Assembly (NCBI GenBank): GCA_964518505.1
Contig: CAZFGT010000006.1
Coordinates: 23,950 to 87,949, forward strand
DNA length: 64,000 nt
Reading direction: 5' to 3'
Origin: DASPUH01 sp964518505
GTDB taxonomy: Bacteria; Chloroflexota; Limnocylindria; Limnocylindrales; CSP1-4
In this document: one piece after another, positions 16,847-24,957 of the stretch
Layout: each line of letters opens with the position of its first letter
Numbering within the stretch: the stretch's first letter is position 1
Notes under the pieces: generated by a model
The model's database searches: none
What the model was told of the DNA's origin: nothing
The model's input: only the letters and a program-made list of their open reading frames with translations
Position numbers and translations under genes: made by a program

Positions 16847-17446
16847 CTACGGGGTCTCGACGGTCACAGCGCTGGCCGTGATGGACGCCGCGCCGGACGC
16901 CGCGCTCGCGCCGCCCCCGAGGCCGCGGCCGCCGAAGCCGGTGACCTCGACCACGACCGAGCTGCCGGTCGTGACCGCGCTGGAGGAGGCCGTCGTCGCC
17001 GTGCGGTACGTGGTCGTACCTGGCAGGTCGATCGTGATCGTCTGGCCGCTGGCCAGCTTGAGGGTCATGGTCGAGCCGTCCACGGCGGTCACCGTGCCGC
17101 TGAGGCTGACGCCGCCGCCGTTGGCCCCCAGGGCCGCGCCGCCGCCGAAGCCGCCGGGGCCGAACGAGGCCCCGGCGCCGAAGCCAGCGCCGAAGCTGCC
17201 ACGGGGGAAGTTGCCGTTGGTGGCAGCCGCCGGGGCGGTGACGCGGCCGGCCGCGAAGGCGACGCCGGCTGCGGCGACCAGGACGGCGAGCCCGAGCAGG
17301 TAGGTCCCGAGCCGGCTCGACGCCGCTTTGGGCTTGACCGTCGGTAGGATCAGAGGCGCGGCCGTGGGTGCGGGCGCCGGCGGCTGCCACGTCGGCGCGG
17401 CGGGCGGCGTCGGGTCGGTCGGTCGAGGGGTGAGGGGGTCGGTCAC
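16847..17446 (-). CDS. Membrane-anchored DUF5666-like protein
   Basis: A 199-aa protein: a Pro/Ala-rich cytoplasmic segment (1-45), one transmembrane helix (about 47-66), a Gly/Phe/Ala-rich linker, then a small beta domain (about 113-170, GVSLSGTVTAVDGSTMTLKLASGQTITIDL) resembling the DUF5666 beta-barrel, and a second Gly-rich tail. Its exposed domain would sit outside the membrane. It lies between the MacB-type permease (12 bp away) and the two-component genes, so it may be an accessory or ligand-sensing partner. No enzymatic motif. Confidence 0.7.
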   Translation of the reverse strand: MTDPLTPRPTDPTPPAAPTWQPPAPAPTAAPLILPTVKPKAASSRLGTYLLGLAVLVAAAGVAFAAGRVTAPAAATNGNFPRGSFGAGFGAGASFGPGGFGGGAALGANGGGVSLSGTVTAVDGSTMTLKLASGQTITIDLPGTTTYRTATTASSSAVTTGSSVVVEVTGFGGRGLGGGASAASGAASITASAVTVETP

Positions 17447-17458
17447 GGTGCGGTCTCC

Positions 17459-18670
17459 TTACTCGTAACGAAGCGCGACGATGGGGTCCAGGCGAGCCGC
17501 CTGGCGGGCCGGCCAGACGCCGAAGACGACGCCCACCACAAGGCTGAAGGCGACGGCCACGACGACGGTCAGGGGGTTGAAGGCGAAGCCCCAGCCGGCC
17601 ACCTGGCCGATGACGGCGGAGGCGATGGCGCCCGCCACGATGCCGATGAGGCCGCCCAGCAGCGAGATGACCAGGGCTTCCACGAGGAACTGGGCCAGGA
17701 TGTCCCGGCTGCGCGCGCCGATGGCCTTGCGGATGCCGATCTCGCGCGTCCGCTCGCGGACCGAGACCAGCATGATGTTCATGATCCCGATGCCGCCGAC
17801 GATCAGCGAGATCGAGGCGATCCCGCCGAGCAGTACCGTGAGCAGCCCGCTCACGGAGCTGACCGTGCTCAGCAGCTGCGACTGATCGGTGATGCTGAAG
17901 TCGGGTGTGCCGCTGGCGCTGATGCCATGGCGCTCGTCCAGCGTCGTCGTGATCGACGCCTTGACCGCGTCGATCTGGTCGGCGGTGGCGACGCTCAGGC
18001 TGATCGACCGCACGCTCGTGCCGCTCACGAAGTGGTGCTGTGCGGTCGTCAACGGGATCAGCACCTGGTCGTCCTGGCTGGTGGGACCGGAGCTGCCCTT
18101 GGTCTGGAGGATCCCCACGAGCTGGAAGGGCAGGCCATCGATGGTGATGGTGGATCCGATCGAGCTCGCGCCAAGACCCAGGTCATCGGCCGTCGTGCCG
18201 CCCAGGACCGCCTCCCGGAGGTCGTAGTCGTTGCTGGCGTCGGTCAGGAACCGCCCCTGCCAGATGTCGAAGGCGTTGACCGACGCATAGGCGGAGGTGG
18301 TGCCCACGATCGACGTGGTCGTGTTCTTCGTCCCGGCCACGACGAGGGCCTGCGTGCTGACCTGTGGCGCGTAGGCGGCCACGCCGTCGAGGCTGCCGAT
18401 GGCGGTGGCGTCGGCGACCGTGAGGGTCGTCGCCGAGCCGGCGGCGCCGCGGGTGAAGCCGGTGAAGCTGGAGCCGGGAGAGACCGTGAGGAGGTTGGTG
18501 CCCAGGCCCTGGAGTTGGCTGGTGATGCCGCTCGTGGCCCCCTGGCCGGCGCTGACCAGGGCCACCACGGAGGCGACGCCGATGATCACGCCGAGCATCG
18601 TCAAGAACGCCCGGAGGCGGCTCGCGCCGAGCCGCGAGAGGGCGAGGCGGGTGAGCTCGAGAAGGTTCAA
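17459..18670 (-). CDS. MacB/FtsX-family ABC transporter permease
   Basis: A 403-aa permease with the MacB layout: helix 1 near 22-45 (AFLTMLGVIIGVASVVALVSAG), a large extracytoplasmic MacB_PCD domain (about 45-270) and three C-terminal helices in the FtsX domain (ISLIVGGIGIMNIMLVSVRERTREIGIRKAIGARSRDIL). Separate from its ATPase, unlike E. coli MacB. It works with the ATPase and the MacA-like adaptor to move substrate out of the membrane. ATG overlaps the ATPase stop (ATGA). Confidence 0.92.
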   Translation of the reverse strand: MNLLELTRLALSRLGASRLRAFLTMLGVIIGVASVVALVSAGQGATSGITSQLQGLGTNLLTVSPGSSFTGFTRGAAGSATTLTVADATAIGSLDGVAAYAPQVSTQALVVAGTKNTTTSIVGTTSAYASVNAFDIWQGRFLTDASNDYDLREAVLGGTTADDLGLGASSIGSTITIDGLPFQLVGILQTKGSSGPTSQDDQVLIPLTTAQHHFVSGTSVRSISLSVATADQIDAVKASITTTLDERHGISASGTPDFSITDQSQLLSTVSSVSGLLTVLLGGIASISLIVGGIGIMNIMLVSVRERTREIGIRKAIGARSRDILAQFLVEALVISLLGGLIGIVAGAIASAVIGQVAGWGFAFNPLTVVVAVAFSLVVGVVFGVWPARQAARLDPIVALRYE

Positions 18671-19341
18671 TGCAGCAACCTCCCATCGCGCACGTGCACC
18701 TGTCGCGAGGCCGCCGTAGCGACGTCCGCATCATGGGTGATGAGGATCACCGTCATGCCCCCTGCATGGAGGTCGTGCAGGAGCGCCATCACTTCCGCGC
18801 CGGAGGCGCTGTCGAGGTTGCCTGTCGGTTCATCGGCCAGGAGGAGGCGGGGCTGGGTGACCAGGGCCCGGGCGATGGCCACCCGCTGCTGCTGGCCGCC
18901 AGACAACTCGCTCGGCTCGTGATCGACGCGATCGCCCAGGCCGAGCCGCTCAAGGGCCGCGCGGGCGCGCGCCAGCCGCTCGTGCCGGGCGACGCCCTGG
19001 TAGAGGAGGGGGGTGGCCACGTTCTCCAGCGCGGAGGTGCGCGGCAGGAGGTTGTAGGACTGGAAGACGAAGCCGATGGCCCGGCTGCGGACCTCCGCCA
19101 GCTGGTCGTCGGAAAGTTCCTCGACCGGGTGGCCCTCCAGGCGGTAGGCGCCGGTGGTCGGGCGGTCGAGGCAGCCCAGGATGTTCATGAGCGTCGACTT
19201 GCCCGAACCGGACGGGCCCACGATGGCCAGGAACTCGCCATGGGCGACCATCAGGTTGACGTCCTGGAGGGCGGTCACGGCGATCCGGCCGGTGTCGTAG
19301 ACCCGAGACACGCCCTGCAGGTCAAGGAGCGGCGTGATCAC
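18667..19341 (-). CDS. MacB/LolD-family ABC transporter ATP-binding protein
   Basis: A 224-aa ATPase. Walker A GPSGSGKST, Q-loop VFQSYNLLPRTSALENV, signature LSGGQQQRVAIARAL, Walker B LLLADEPTGNLD and switch His ITHDADVA are intact. It overlaps both neighbours by 4 bp (ATGA), so the adaptor, ATPase and permease are translationally coupled and probably form one mechanotransmission exporter. Confidence 0.94.
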   Translation of the reverse strand: MITPLLDLQGVSRVYDTGRIAVTALQDVNLMVAHGEFLAIVGPSGSGKSTLMNILGCLDRPTTGAYRLEGHPVEELSDDQLAEVRSRAIGFVFQSYNLLPRTSALENVATPLLYQGVARHERLARARAALERLGLGDRVDHEPSELSGGQQQRVAIARALVTQPRLLLADEPTGNLDSASGAEVMALLHDLHAGGMTVILITHDADVATAASRQVHVRDGRLLH

Positions 19342-20843
19342 GGGATGATGACCGTGCCGCCGCCGCCGCGGGGGAAGCCGCCGCCGAAGCCGCCGGTGCC
19401 GCTGCCGGTGGTCGTCGTGGTCCCGGTGCGGGACGCCGACGTGCCCGTCTCCACCCGGTCGCCGACGTTGAGGCCGCTCGTGATCTCCGCGAGCGAGGTG
19501 GTGACGAGGCCGACCTGCACGGGCACAGCCGATACCGACCCGTCAGTGGCTACGACGTTGACGGTGTATGCGCCGGCCGCACCGTTGAGGGCGATGGCCG
19601 GGATGGCGATCACGCCGCTCGCCGACGCGGTGGTCACCGAGATGCTTGCTGACATACCCGAGCGCAGCGTCGCGTCGGTGTTGTCGAGGGTCACCTGGAC
19701 GGCGTACGTGACGACCGACGACGAGCCGCTGGTAGCGGCGGACGGCGAGATGCTGGTGACCTTACCGGGCAGGGTCTTGCCGACGGCGGTGACGGTCACC
19801 GACGCCGCCTGGCCCACCTGGAGGGAGTTGATGTCGGCCTCGGGGACCGAGCCGGAGGCGACCATACCCCCGGTCTGGAGCGAGATGGCCGTGCCCGACG
19901 GGGCGTTGAAACCGGCCACGACGGTGACCGTGGCCACCGTGCCGTCGGCGGGCGCCACGAGCGTCGCGTTGTCGACGACCGTCCTGGCCGAGTCGACGCT
20001 CACCTGGGCCGTGGCGACGGCGGCCTGGTCGGAGGCGACCGTGGCGGCCGACGCGGGCGCGACCTTGGAGGCGTAGCCGTCCTTGGCCGAGGTCACCGAC
20101 AGTTCGGCCGAACTGATGCTCTGCGACGCCTGGTGCGTCGCCTGCGTGGCCTGCTGCTGAGTGCTCGCCAGCTGCTGCTGCGCATTGGTGATGGCCGCCT
20201 GGTCGGCGGCGATGACGGAGGCCGGAGCACTCGCGGCCTGGTCGGCCGTCAGCTGCGCCTTGGCCTTCGTCACACTGGCCTGGGCCGCCGCGATCGAGAG
20301 CTTGTTCTTGGCCACCGTATCGTTGTAGTTCGTGCGGGCGTTGCTGAGCTGCTGCTCGGCCTGGGTGATGGACAGCTGGGCCGAGGCTTTGTCGGTGGCG
20401 GTGGCGCCGGCCTGGTCCGTGGCCAGCTTGGCCTCGGCGGCGGCGAGGTTGGCCTGTGCCGCGGCCAGCTGCGGGGTCGCATTGACATCGTCGGCCGTCG
20501 CCAGCACATCACCCTGCTTCACCACTTGGCCGACCACCACGTTGACGGTCTTGACCGGCCACACGGTGCTGCCCGATCCCGACCCGCTGGAACTGCTCGA
20601 GCTGCTGGAACTGGAGGAGCCGCTGGCGAGGGTCGGAAGCTGGCCAAAGGCCAGGTCGTACACCGTCGCCGGGGCGAGGCTGCCGGTCGCCACGACCTGA
20701 TCGACCACGTTGGTGCGGGTTGCCTGCGCGGTCAGTAGCGTGCTACTCGACGAGGAGCCGAAGCTGGGTCCGATGACCACGAAGCCCACGGCGCCCACGC
20801 CGACCACCAGGAGAAGCACGGCGGCGATGATCTTCAGGCGCAT
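19338..20843 (-). CDS. MacA/HlyD-type membrane fusion protein
   Basis: A 501-aa periplasmic adaptor with one N-terminal helix (4-25). The lipoyl half-motif (VVATGSLAPATVY ... VNVVVGQVVKQGDVLATADD) is interrupted by a Ser/Gly run of about 20 residues at 75-95. A long Ala/Gln-rich coiled-coil hairpin (about 125-285) follows, then the second lipoyl half (ATLVAPADGTVATVTVVAGF) and beta-barrel/membrane-proximal domains. The tail is Thr/Gly-rich (FGGGFPRGGGG). First gene of the six-gene operon ending with the histidine kinase. In a single-membrane cell it would bridge the cell wall rather than reach an outer-membrane channel. Confidence 0.9.
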   Translation of the reverse strand: MRLKIIAAVLLLVVGVGAVGFVVIGPSFGSSSSSTLLTAQATRTNVVDQVVATGSLAPATVYDLAFGQLPTLASGSSSSSSSSSSSGSGSGSTVWPVKTVNVVVGQVVKQGDVLATADDVNATPQLAAAQANLAAAEAKLATDQAGATATDKASAQLSITQAEQQLSNARTNYNDTVAKNKLSIAAAQASVTKAKAQLTADQAASAPASVIAADQAAITNAQQQLASTQQQATQATHQASQSISSAELSVTSAKDGYASKVAPASAATVASDQAAVATAQVSVDSARTVVDNATLVAPADGTVATVTVVAGFNAPSGTAISLQTGGMVASGSVPEADINSLQVGQAASVTVTAVGKTLPGKVTSISPSAATSGSSSVVTYAVQVTLDNTDATLRSGMSASISVTTASASGVIAIPAIALNGAAGAYTVNVVATDGSVSAVPVQVGLVTTSLAEITSGLNVGDRVETGTSASRTGTTTTTGSGTGGFGGGFPRGGGGTVIIP

Positions 20844-20911
20844 GGAGGACCTCGTGATTAGGGTTGGAGGCGCGTCGCGCCGGCGGGGGATCCAGCGCGC
20901 GCGCCGAACTC

Positions 20912-20945
20912 ACTATCGACGGGTCCGCTGAAGGAGTCCTGAAGG
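20912..20945 (-). promoter_or_regulatory. Autoregulatory promoter of the MacAB/two-component operon
   Basis: On the minus strand, CCTTCAG-GACT-CCTTCAG (20945-20928) is an 11-bp-period direct repeat. It is followed after 10 bp by the -10-like GATAGT (20917-20912). The repeat therefore covers about -23 to -40, replacing a -35 box, as expected for activation by an OmpR-family regulator. Predicted start near 20905 with a 62-nt leader. Confidence 0.5.
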
Positions 20946-20977
20946 CGCGCGGAACGGGCGACCGACCGCCCGGGGCG

Positions 20978-22264
20978 TCAGCCCGGGCGATTCCGCGTGC
21001 GTGACGCGACTGGTGGCCGAGCACCCGACGTGGGACGGGCGGGGCGACGCGCGGAGCCGCCACCGGAGCGACCGCCGGCTGAGCCCGGGCCGCGCAGGGG
21101 TCGTGGCTCCTCGTCGCGCTCGGGCACGAAGCCCTCCTCGACGCGCCAGGGGATGGCCCGCTTGAGGAGGCGCTGCACCCCGCGCAGGAGGTCGGCCTCG
21201 TCCATGCACACGAGCGAGATGGCGTCGCCGGTCAGGCCGGCGCGCCCGGTCCGGCCGATGCGGTGGATGTAGTCCTGGGGGTCGAACGGCAGCTCGAAGT
21301 TGACGACGTGGGGCAGATCCTCGATGTCCAGGCCGCGGGCCGCCACGTCCGTCCCCACCAGGGCGATGACCTCGCCGCGCTTGAACGCGTCGAGGGCGCG
21401 GATGCGCTCGGCCTGCGTGCGGTCGCTATGGATGGCCTCGGCGGCGATGCCCTGCCGCTCCAGCCAGCTTGCCAGGCGTCGCGCGGCGATCTTGGTCCGC
21501 GTGAAGATGAGCGCCTGGCGGAGGTCGTAGCGACGGATGAGGTGGGCGAGCAGCTCCTCCTTGCGATCGCGGTCGACCGGGATGACCAGCTGGCGCACCG
21601 ACTCGGCGGTCGTATTGCGCGCGGCGACCTCCACCGTGGCGGGGTCATGCAGCCACTGCGCGGCAAGGCGGCGGATGTCGTCCGAGAAGGTGGCCGAGAA
21701 CAGGAGGTTCTGGCGCTTGGGCGGCAGGAGGGCGAGGATGCGGCGGATGTCGGGCAGGAAGCCCATGTCCAGCATGCGGTCGGCCTCGTCGAGGACGAGG
21801 ACCTCCACCTGGCCCAGGTTCACGTTGCGCTGCTCGACGTGGTCCAGCAGGCGGCCCGGCGTGGCCACCAGGACCTCCACGCCGCCGCGCAACGCCTTCG
21901 TCTGCGGAGCGATGTCCACGCCGCCGTACACGGCGGTCGAGCGGAGCTGCGGCAGGTGGCGGGCGTAGGTGCGGAAGCTCTCCTCCACCTGCATGCACAG
22001 CTCGCGCGTCGGCAGCAGGACGAGCGCCCGGACGGGATGCCGCGCGGGCGAGAAGCTGGCGTTGCCGGTCGCCATGAGCCGCTCCAGGATGGGCAGGGCG
22101 AAGGCGGCCGTCTTGCCCGTGCCCGTCTGGGCCGCGGCCAGGAGGTCGCGACCCTCGCGCACGAGCGGGATGCCGCGGGCCTGGATGGGCGTAGGGTCGA
22201 CGTAGCCCTCGTCGTCGATGGCTCTCTGGAGTTCGGCCGGCAGGCCGAGCTGGGCGAACGACAA
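20978..22264 (-). CDS. DEAD-box RNA helicase (RhlE-like)
   Basis: ATP-dependent RNA helicase of 428 aa. In order: Q motif FAQLGLPAELQRAIDDEGYVDPTPIQ, motif I AQTGTGKT, Ia PTREL, Ib TPGRLLDHV, II VLDEADRMLD, III SATF, IV ALIFTRT, V VGTDVAARGLDI and VI YIHRIGRTGRAG. A basic Gly/Arg/Pro tail of about 50 residues would aid RNA binding. The start is uncertain. TTG at 22264 is preferred because it directly precedes the Q motif with GGAG 5 nt upstream; the frame stays open further back. It probably shares a transcript with the zinc-ribbon gene upstream, from the promoter at 22738-22767. Confidence 0.9.
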   Translation of the reverse strand: MSFAQLGLPAELQRAIDDEGYVDPTPIQARGIPLVREGRDLLAAAQTGTGKTAAFALPILERLMATGNASFSPARHPVRALVLLPTRELCMQVEESFRTYARHLPQLRSTAVYGGVDIAPQTKALRGGVEVLVATPGRLLDHVEQRNVNLGQVEVLVLDEADRMLDMGFLPDIRRILALLPPKRQNLLFSATFSDDIRRLAAQWLHDPATVEVAARNTTAESVRQLVIPVDRDRKEELLAHLIRRYDLRQALIFTRTKIAARRLASWLERQGIAAEAIHSDRTQAERIRALDAFKRGEVIALVGTDVAARGLDIEDLPHVVNFELPFDPQDYIHRIGRTGRAGLTGDAISLVCMDEADLLRGVQRLLKRAIPWRVEEGFVPERDEEPRPLRGPGSAGGRSGGGSARRPARPTSGARPPVASRTRNRPG

Positions 22265-22319
22265 GGAGACTCCGGCGCTGTTAGGCGGGCTGGCGATGTC
22301 CGCGGCGATCAAGGCCGCA

Positions 22320-22556
22320 TCAGTGCGGCAAGGATAGCGGTCCGCCGTGCGGCAGGCGACGCTTCGCGCCACAGACCGGGCAGGTGGCGATGGCCGTCTC
22401 GGGGTCGAGACGCATGAACGTGGTGCAGCCGTTGGTGCGGCAGTACAGGGTGGGAGCGGCGGCTCGATCGCCGTCGTGACGGGCCCGCTGCTGACGTCGC
22501 ATGGCGGCGCCGCGCTGGCTGATGCTGGTGATGGTGCTCGCGCTTCGCGAGATCAT
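22320..22556 (-). CDS. Small zinc-ribbon protein
   Basis: A 78-aa protein whose second half is a treble-Cys zinc ribbon: YCRTNGC then, after a beta-turn stretch (TTFMRLDPETAIATC), CPVCG. The Cys-x4-Cys/Cys-x2-Cys spacing is right for one structural zinc. The ATG at 22556 has a weak AAGGA site; an internal ATG at 22502 would give 60 aa and keep the ribbon. The N-terminal part is Ser/Arg-rich and unrecognised. It precedes the helicase by 55 bp in the same direction, hinting at an RNA-related role (inference). Confidence 0.55.
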   Translation of the reverse strand: MISRSASTITSISQRGAAMRRQQRARHDGDRAAAPTLYCRTNGCTTFMRLDPETAIATCPVCGAKRRLPHGGPLSLPH

Positions 22557-22737
22557 GATGAGGAACGTCCTTCGATGGGTGGCTGCGCCGGCGGATCCTT
22601 GTCCGCGGCCGCGAGCCGGATGTGATGGGCTCGACGGGCACATGCCCGGAGCGAGTCGTTGGTGAGGATCCTCGGCCGTGACCCGGGAACAGCGGGTTGA
22701 ACTGCTCACACCGGTATCGGCGCTCGAGGTCCGGTCC

Positions 22738-22767
22738 ATTGTGCGCCCCGGGACGGCTTCCTGTCAA
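22738..22767 (-). promoter_or_regulatory. Sigma70-like promoter for zinc-ribbon/helicase transcript
   Basis: TTGACA (22767-22762), 18-bp spacer, CACAAT (22743-22738). The predicted start near 22731 leaves a leader of about 175 nt before the zinc-ribbon ATG. Confidence 0.45.
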
Positions 22768-22808
22768 ACCAGCCGAACGTCCGGTGGGCCCTCCGGCGCA
22801 CGCCCTCG

Positions 22809-22814
22809 TACACT
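22809..22814 (+). promoter_or_regulatory. -10 box for leaderless acyltransferase
   Basis: TACACT followed by 7 nt and the ATG at 22822. Confidence 0.55.
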
Positions 22815-22821
22815 GCGCCCG

Positions 22822-24951
22822 ATGGCGAGCACGGCGCAGCCCGCTGCCACGACCCGTGGCACGGGCATCGTGGAGGACGGCTTTCGACCGGATATCGAGG
22901 GTCTGCGAGGGGTCGCCGTCACCCTCGTGGTGCTATACCACGGCGCGCTGCTGGGGTTCGTCGGCGGCTTCGTCGGGGTCGATGTCTTCTTCGTCATCTC
23001 CGGCTTCCTGATCACGGGTCTCCTGCTGCGCGAGCTCGAGCGGCGCGGCCGCATCAGCTTCCGCGCCTTCTACGCGCGGCGGGTCCGCCGCCTGGCCCCG
23101 GCCGGTGCGGTCGTGCTGCTCGTCACCCTGCTGGCCACGTTCCTGGTGGTCGATCCGCTGGATCGGCCGGACCTCCTGGCGGATGGCGCTGCGGCCGCCC
23201 TGTCGGTGGGCAACATGCGCTTCGCCTTGCAGGCGTCGGATTACTTCGCCACGGTCTCCACGCCCTCACCGTTCCTGCACTTCTGGTCGCTGGCCGTGGA
23301 GGAGCAGTTCTACCTGCTCTGGCCTGCCCTGCTGGCCGGTGTCGCCCTGCTGGCCAGGGGTCGGCGCGTGCGGCTCGCGGTGGGCGTGGCCATGGCCCTC
23401 GTCATCGTCGTCTCGTTCGCCGTCAACCTGGTCGTCACCAACGTGTCGGTGGACTGGGCCTTCTACTCGCTGCCGACGCGCGCGTGGCAGCTCGCCGCGG
23501 GCGGCCTGGTGGCCGTGCTGGCCCTGCCGTTGCGCCGGCTGCCGGGTGCCCTCCAGGCCGCGCTCGGCACCGCCGGGCTGGCCGCGATCGTCGTCGCCGC
23601 GCTGTTCATCGACGGGACCGTGCCCTACCCGGGCCTCGCTGCGGCCGTGCCGACGCTGGGGGCGGTGGCCGTGCTCATCGCCGCCGGCCGCGGGCCGGCG
23701 CGCTTGCTGACGCTGGCCCCGGTGCGCTTCATCGGCCAGATCAGCTACTCGCTGTACCTGTGGCACTGGCCCTTGCTGGTCCTGCCCGCGGCCGCGCTCG
23801 GCGCCGCCCTCGCCCCCAACCAGGTCGCCGGCCTGATGTGCCTGGCGGTCGTGGTGGCGTGGCTTTCGTGGCGCTACGTGGAGACGCCCTTCCGGGCCGG
23901 CTTCGGGGGACGCCTCGCCCGCTGGCCGGGGCGGGTGGTGGCGGTCGGCCTCACCGGCCTGCTGGGCCTGGCCCTGCTGGCGAGCGGCCTGGCGTGGCAG
24001 CAGGGTCAGGCGCTGGCCGCCGCCGCCGGTTCGCCCGGTCCGACGGATCTGGGCGCGAGTTCGCTGCTCGCCGGCGCGACCCCGATGCCAGGCCTGCCCA
24101 CTGCGTCGCCCGGTGGCCCGTCCGTCAGCCCCTCGCCGAGCGGCCCCGTGAGCTACGCGCTGCCGGCCGGGGTCCACCCCACGCCGGCCGGGGCGCGCGC
24201 GGATCAGACGGAGACCGAACTGCGCGCCGACGGGTGCATGGGCCTGGATGCCACCGCCGTGCCCCCGGCGTGCTGGTACGGCGACCCGCAGGGCACCTTC
24301 ACGCTGGCCCTCGTGGGTGACTCGCACGCCGCCCAGTGGTTCACCGCCCTCGACGCCATCGCCAAGGCCCGCCACTGGCGCCTGGAGACGTTCACCAAGG
24401 TCCGCTGCCCGTTCCTGGACGTCCGCATGGTCAACATCGCGCTCAAACGCGAGTACACCGAATGCGAGGCGTGGGATCGGGCGGTGGTGGCGCGCCTGCA
24501 GGCCCATCCGGCCGACCTGACCTTGATCTCGACCGACCGCAACTGGATCGACCCCGTCGCCGCGGCCGATGACACGCCGGCCGCCGAGGCCGCCTCGGAG
24601 GCTCGCCTGGTGAGCCAGCTGCCCGGCCGCGTCGGGCTCATCGTGGACACGCCATCATCCACCCAGGACGTGCCCGCCTGCCTGGCCGCCCACACCTCGG
24701 ACATCCGGCCCTGCACCTTCTCGCGGGCCATCGCCGATCGCAACTCGATCGGCGTCCGCGAGCAGGCCATCGCAACCGCTACCGGCGCGGGCCTGCTCGA
24801 CCTCAATGACTTGGTCTGTCCGGGAGATCCGTGTCAGCCGATCGTCGACGACATCCTCATCTTCCGCGATGACTCCCACCTCACGGCGACCTTCGCCATG
24901 GCGCTGGCGCCGGCGCTTGCCCGGGCCATCGACGCCGTCCTGGGATCGTGA
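22822..24951 (+). CDS. OafA/YrhL-type acyltransferase with C-terminal SGNH domain
   Basis: A 709-aa membrane enzyme that would O-acylate (commonly O-acetylate) a cell-surface glycan. Residues about 20-390 are the Acyl_transf_3 domain with about ten helices. Conserved parts include RPDIEGLRGVAVTLVVLYH (the active-site-type His), the DVFFVISGFLITGLLLRE segment, FYARRVRRLAP and FWSLAVEEQFYLLWP. A Ser/Pro-rich linker leads to an extracellular SGNH hydrolase-like domain from about 490, with LALVGDSHAAQWF as block I and a late DDSHLT as the Asp-x-x-His block. The ATG is fixed by TACACT 7 nt upstream; the open frame extends further back but without support. Confidence 0.9.
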   Translation: MASTAQPAATTRGTGIVEDGFRPDIEGLRGVAVTLVVLYHGALLGFVGGFVGVDVFFVISGFLITGLLLRELERRGRISFRAFYARRVRRLAPAGAVVLLVTLLATFLVVDPLDRPDLLADGAAAALSVGNMRFALQASDYFATVSTPSPFLHFWSLAVEEQFYLLWPALLAGVALLARGRRVRLAVGVAMALVIVVSFAVNLVVTNVSVDWAFYSLPTRAWQLAAGGLVAVLALPLRRLPGALQAALGTAGLAAIVVAALFIDGTVPYPGLAAAVPTLGAVAVLIAAGRGPARLLTLAPVRFIGQISYSLYLWHWPLLVLPAAALGAALAPNQVAGLMCLAVVVAWLSWRYVETPFRAGFGGRLARWPGRVVAVGLTGLLGLALLASGLAWQQGQALAAAAGSPGPTDLGASSLLAGATPMPGLPTASPGGPSVSPSPSGPVSYALPAGVHPTPAGARADQTETELRADGCMGLDATAVPPACWYGDPQGTFTLALVGDSHAAQWFTALDAIAKARHWRLETFTKVRCPFLDVRMVNIALKREYTECEAWDRAVVARLQAHPADLTLISTDRNWIDPVAAADDTPAAEAASEARLVSQLPGRVGLIVDTPSSTQDVPACLAAHTSDIRPCTFSRAIADRNSIGVREQAIATATGAGLLDLNDLVCPGDPCQPIVDDILIFRDDSHLTATFAMALAPALARAIDAVLGS

Positions 24952-24957
24952 GGGCGG

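Noticed and set aside
20133..20738. Repetitive sequence in the MacA-like gene as a repeat array or separate gene
   Set aside because: It is the Ala/Gln-rich coiled-coil hairpin and the Ser/Gly run of the adaptor itself; the plus-strand frame is its shadow.
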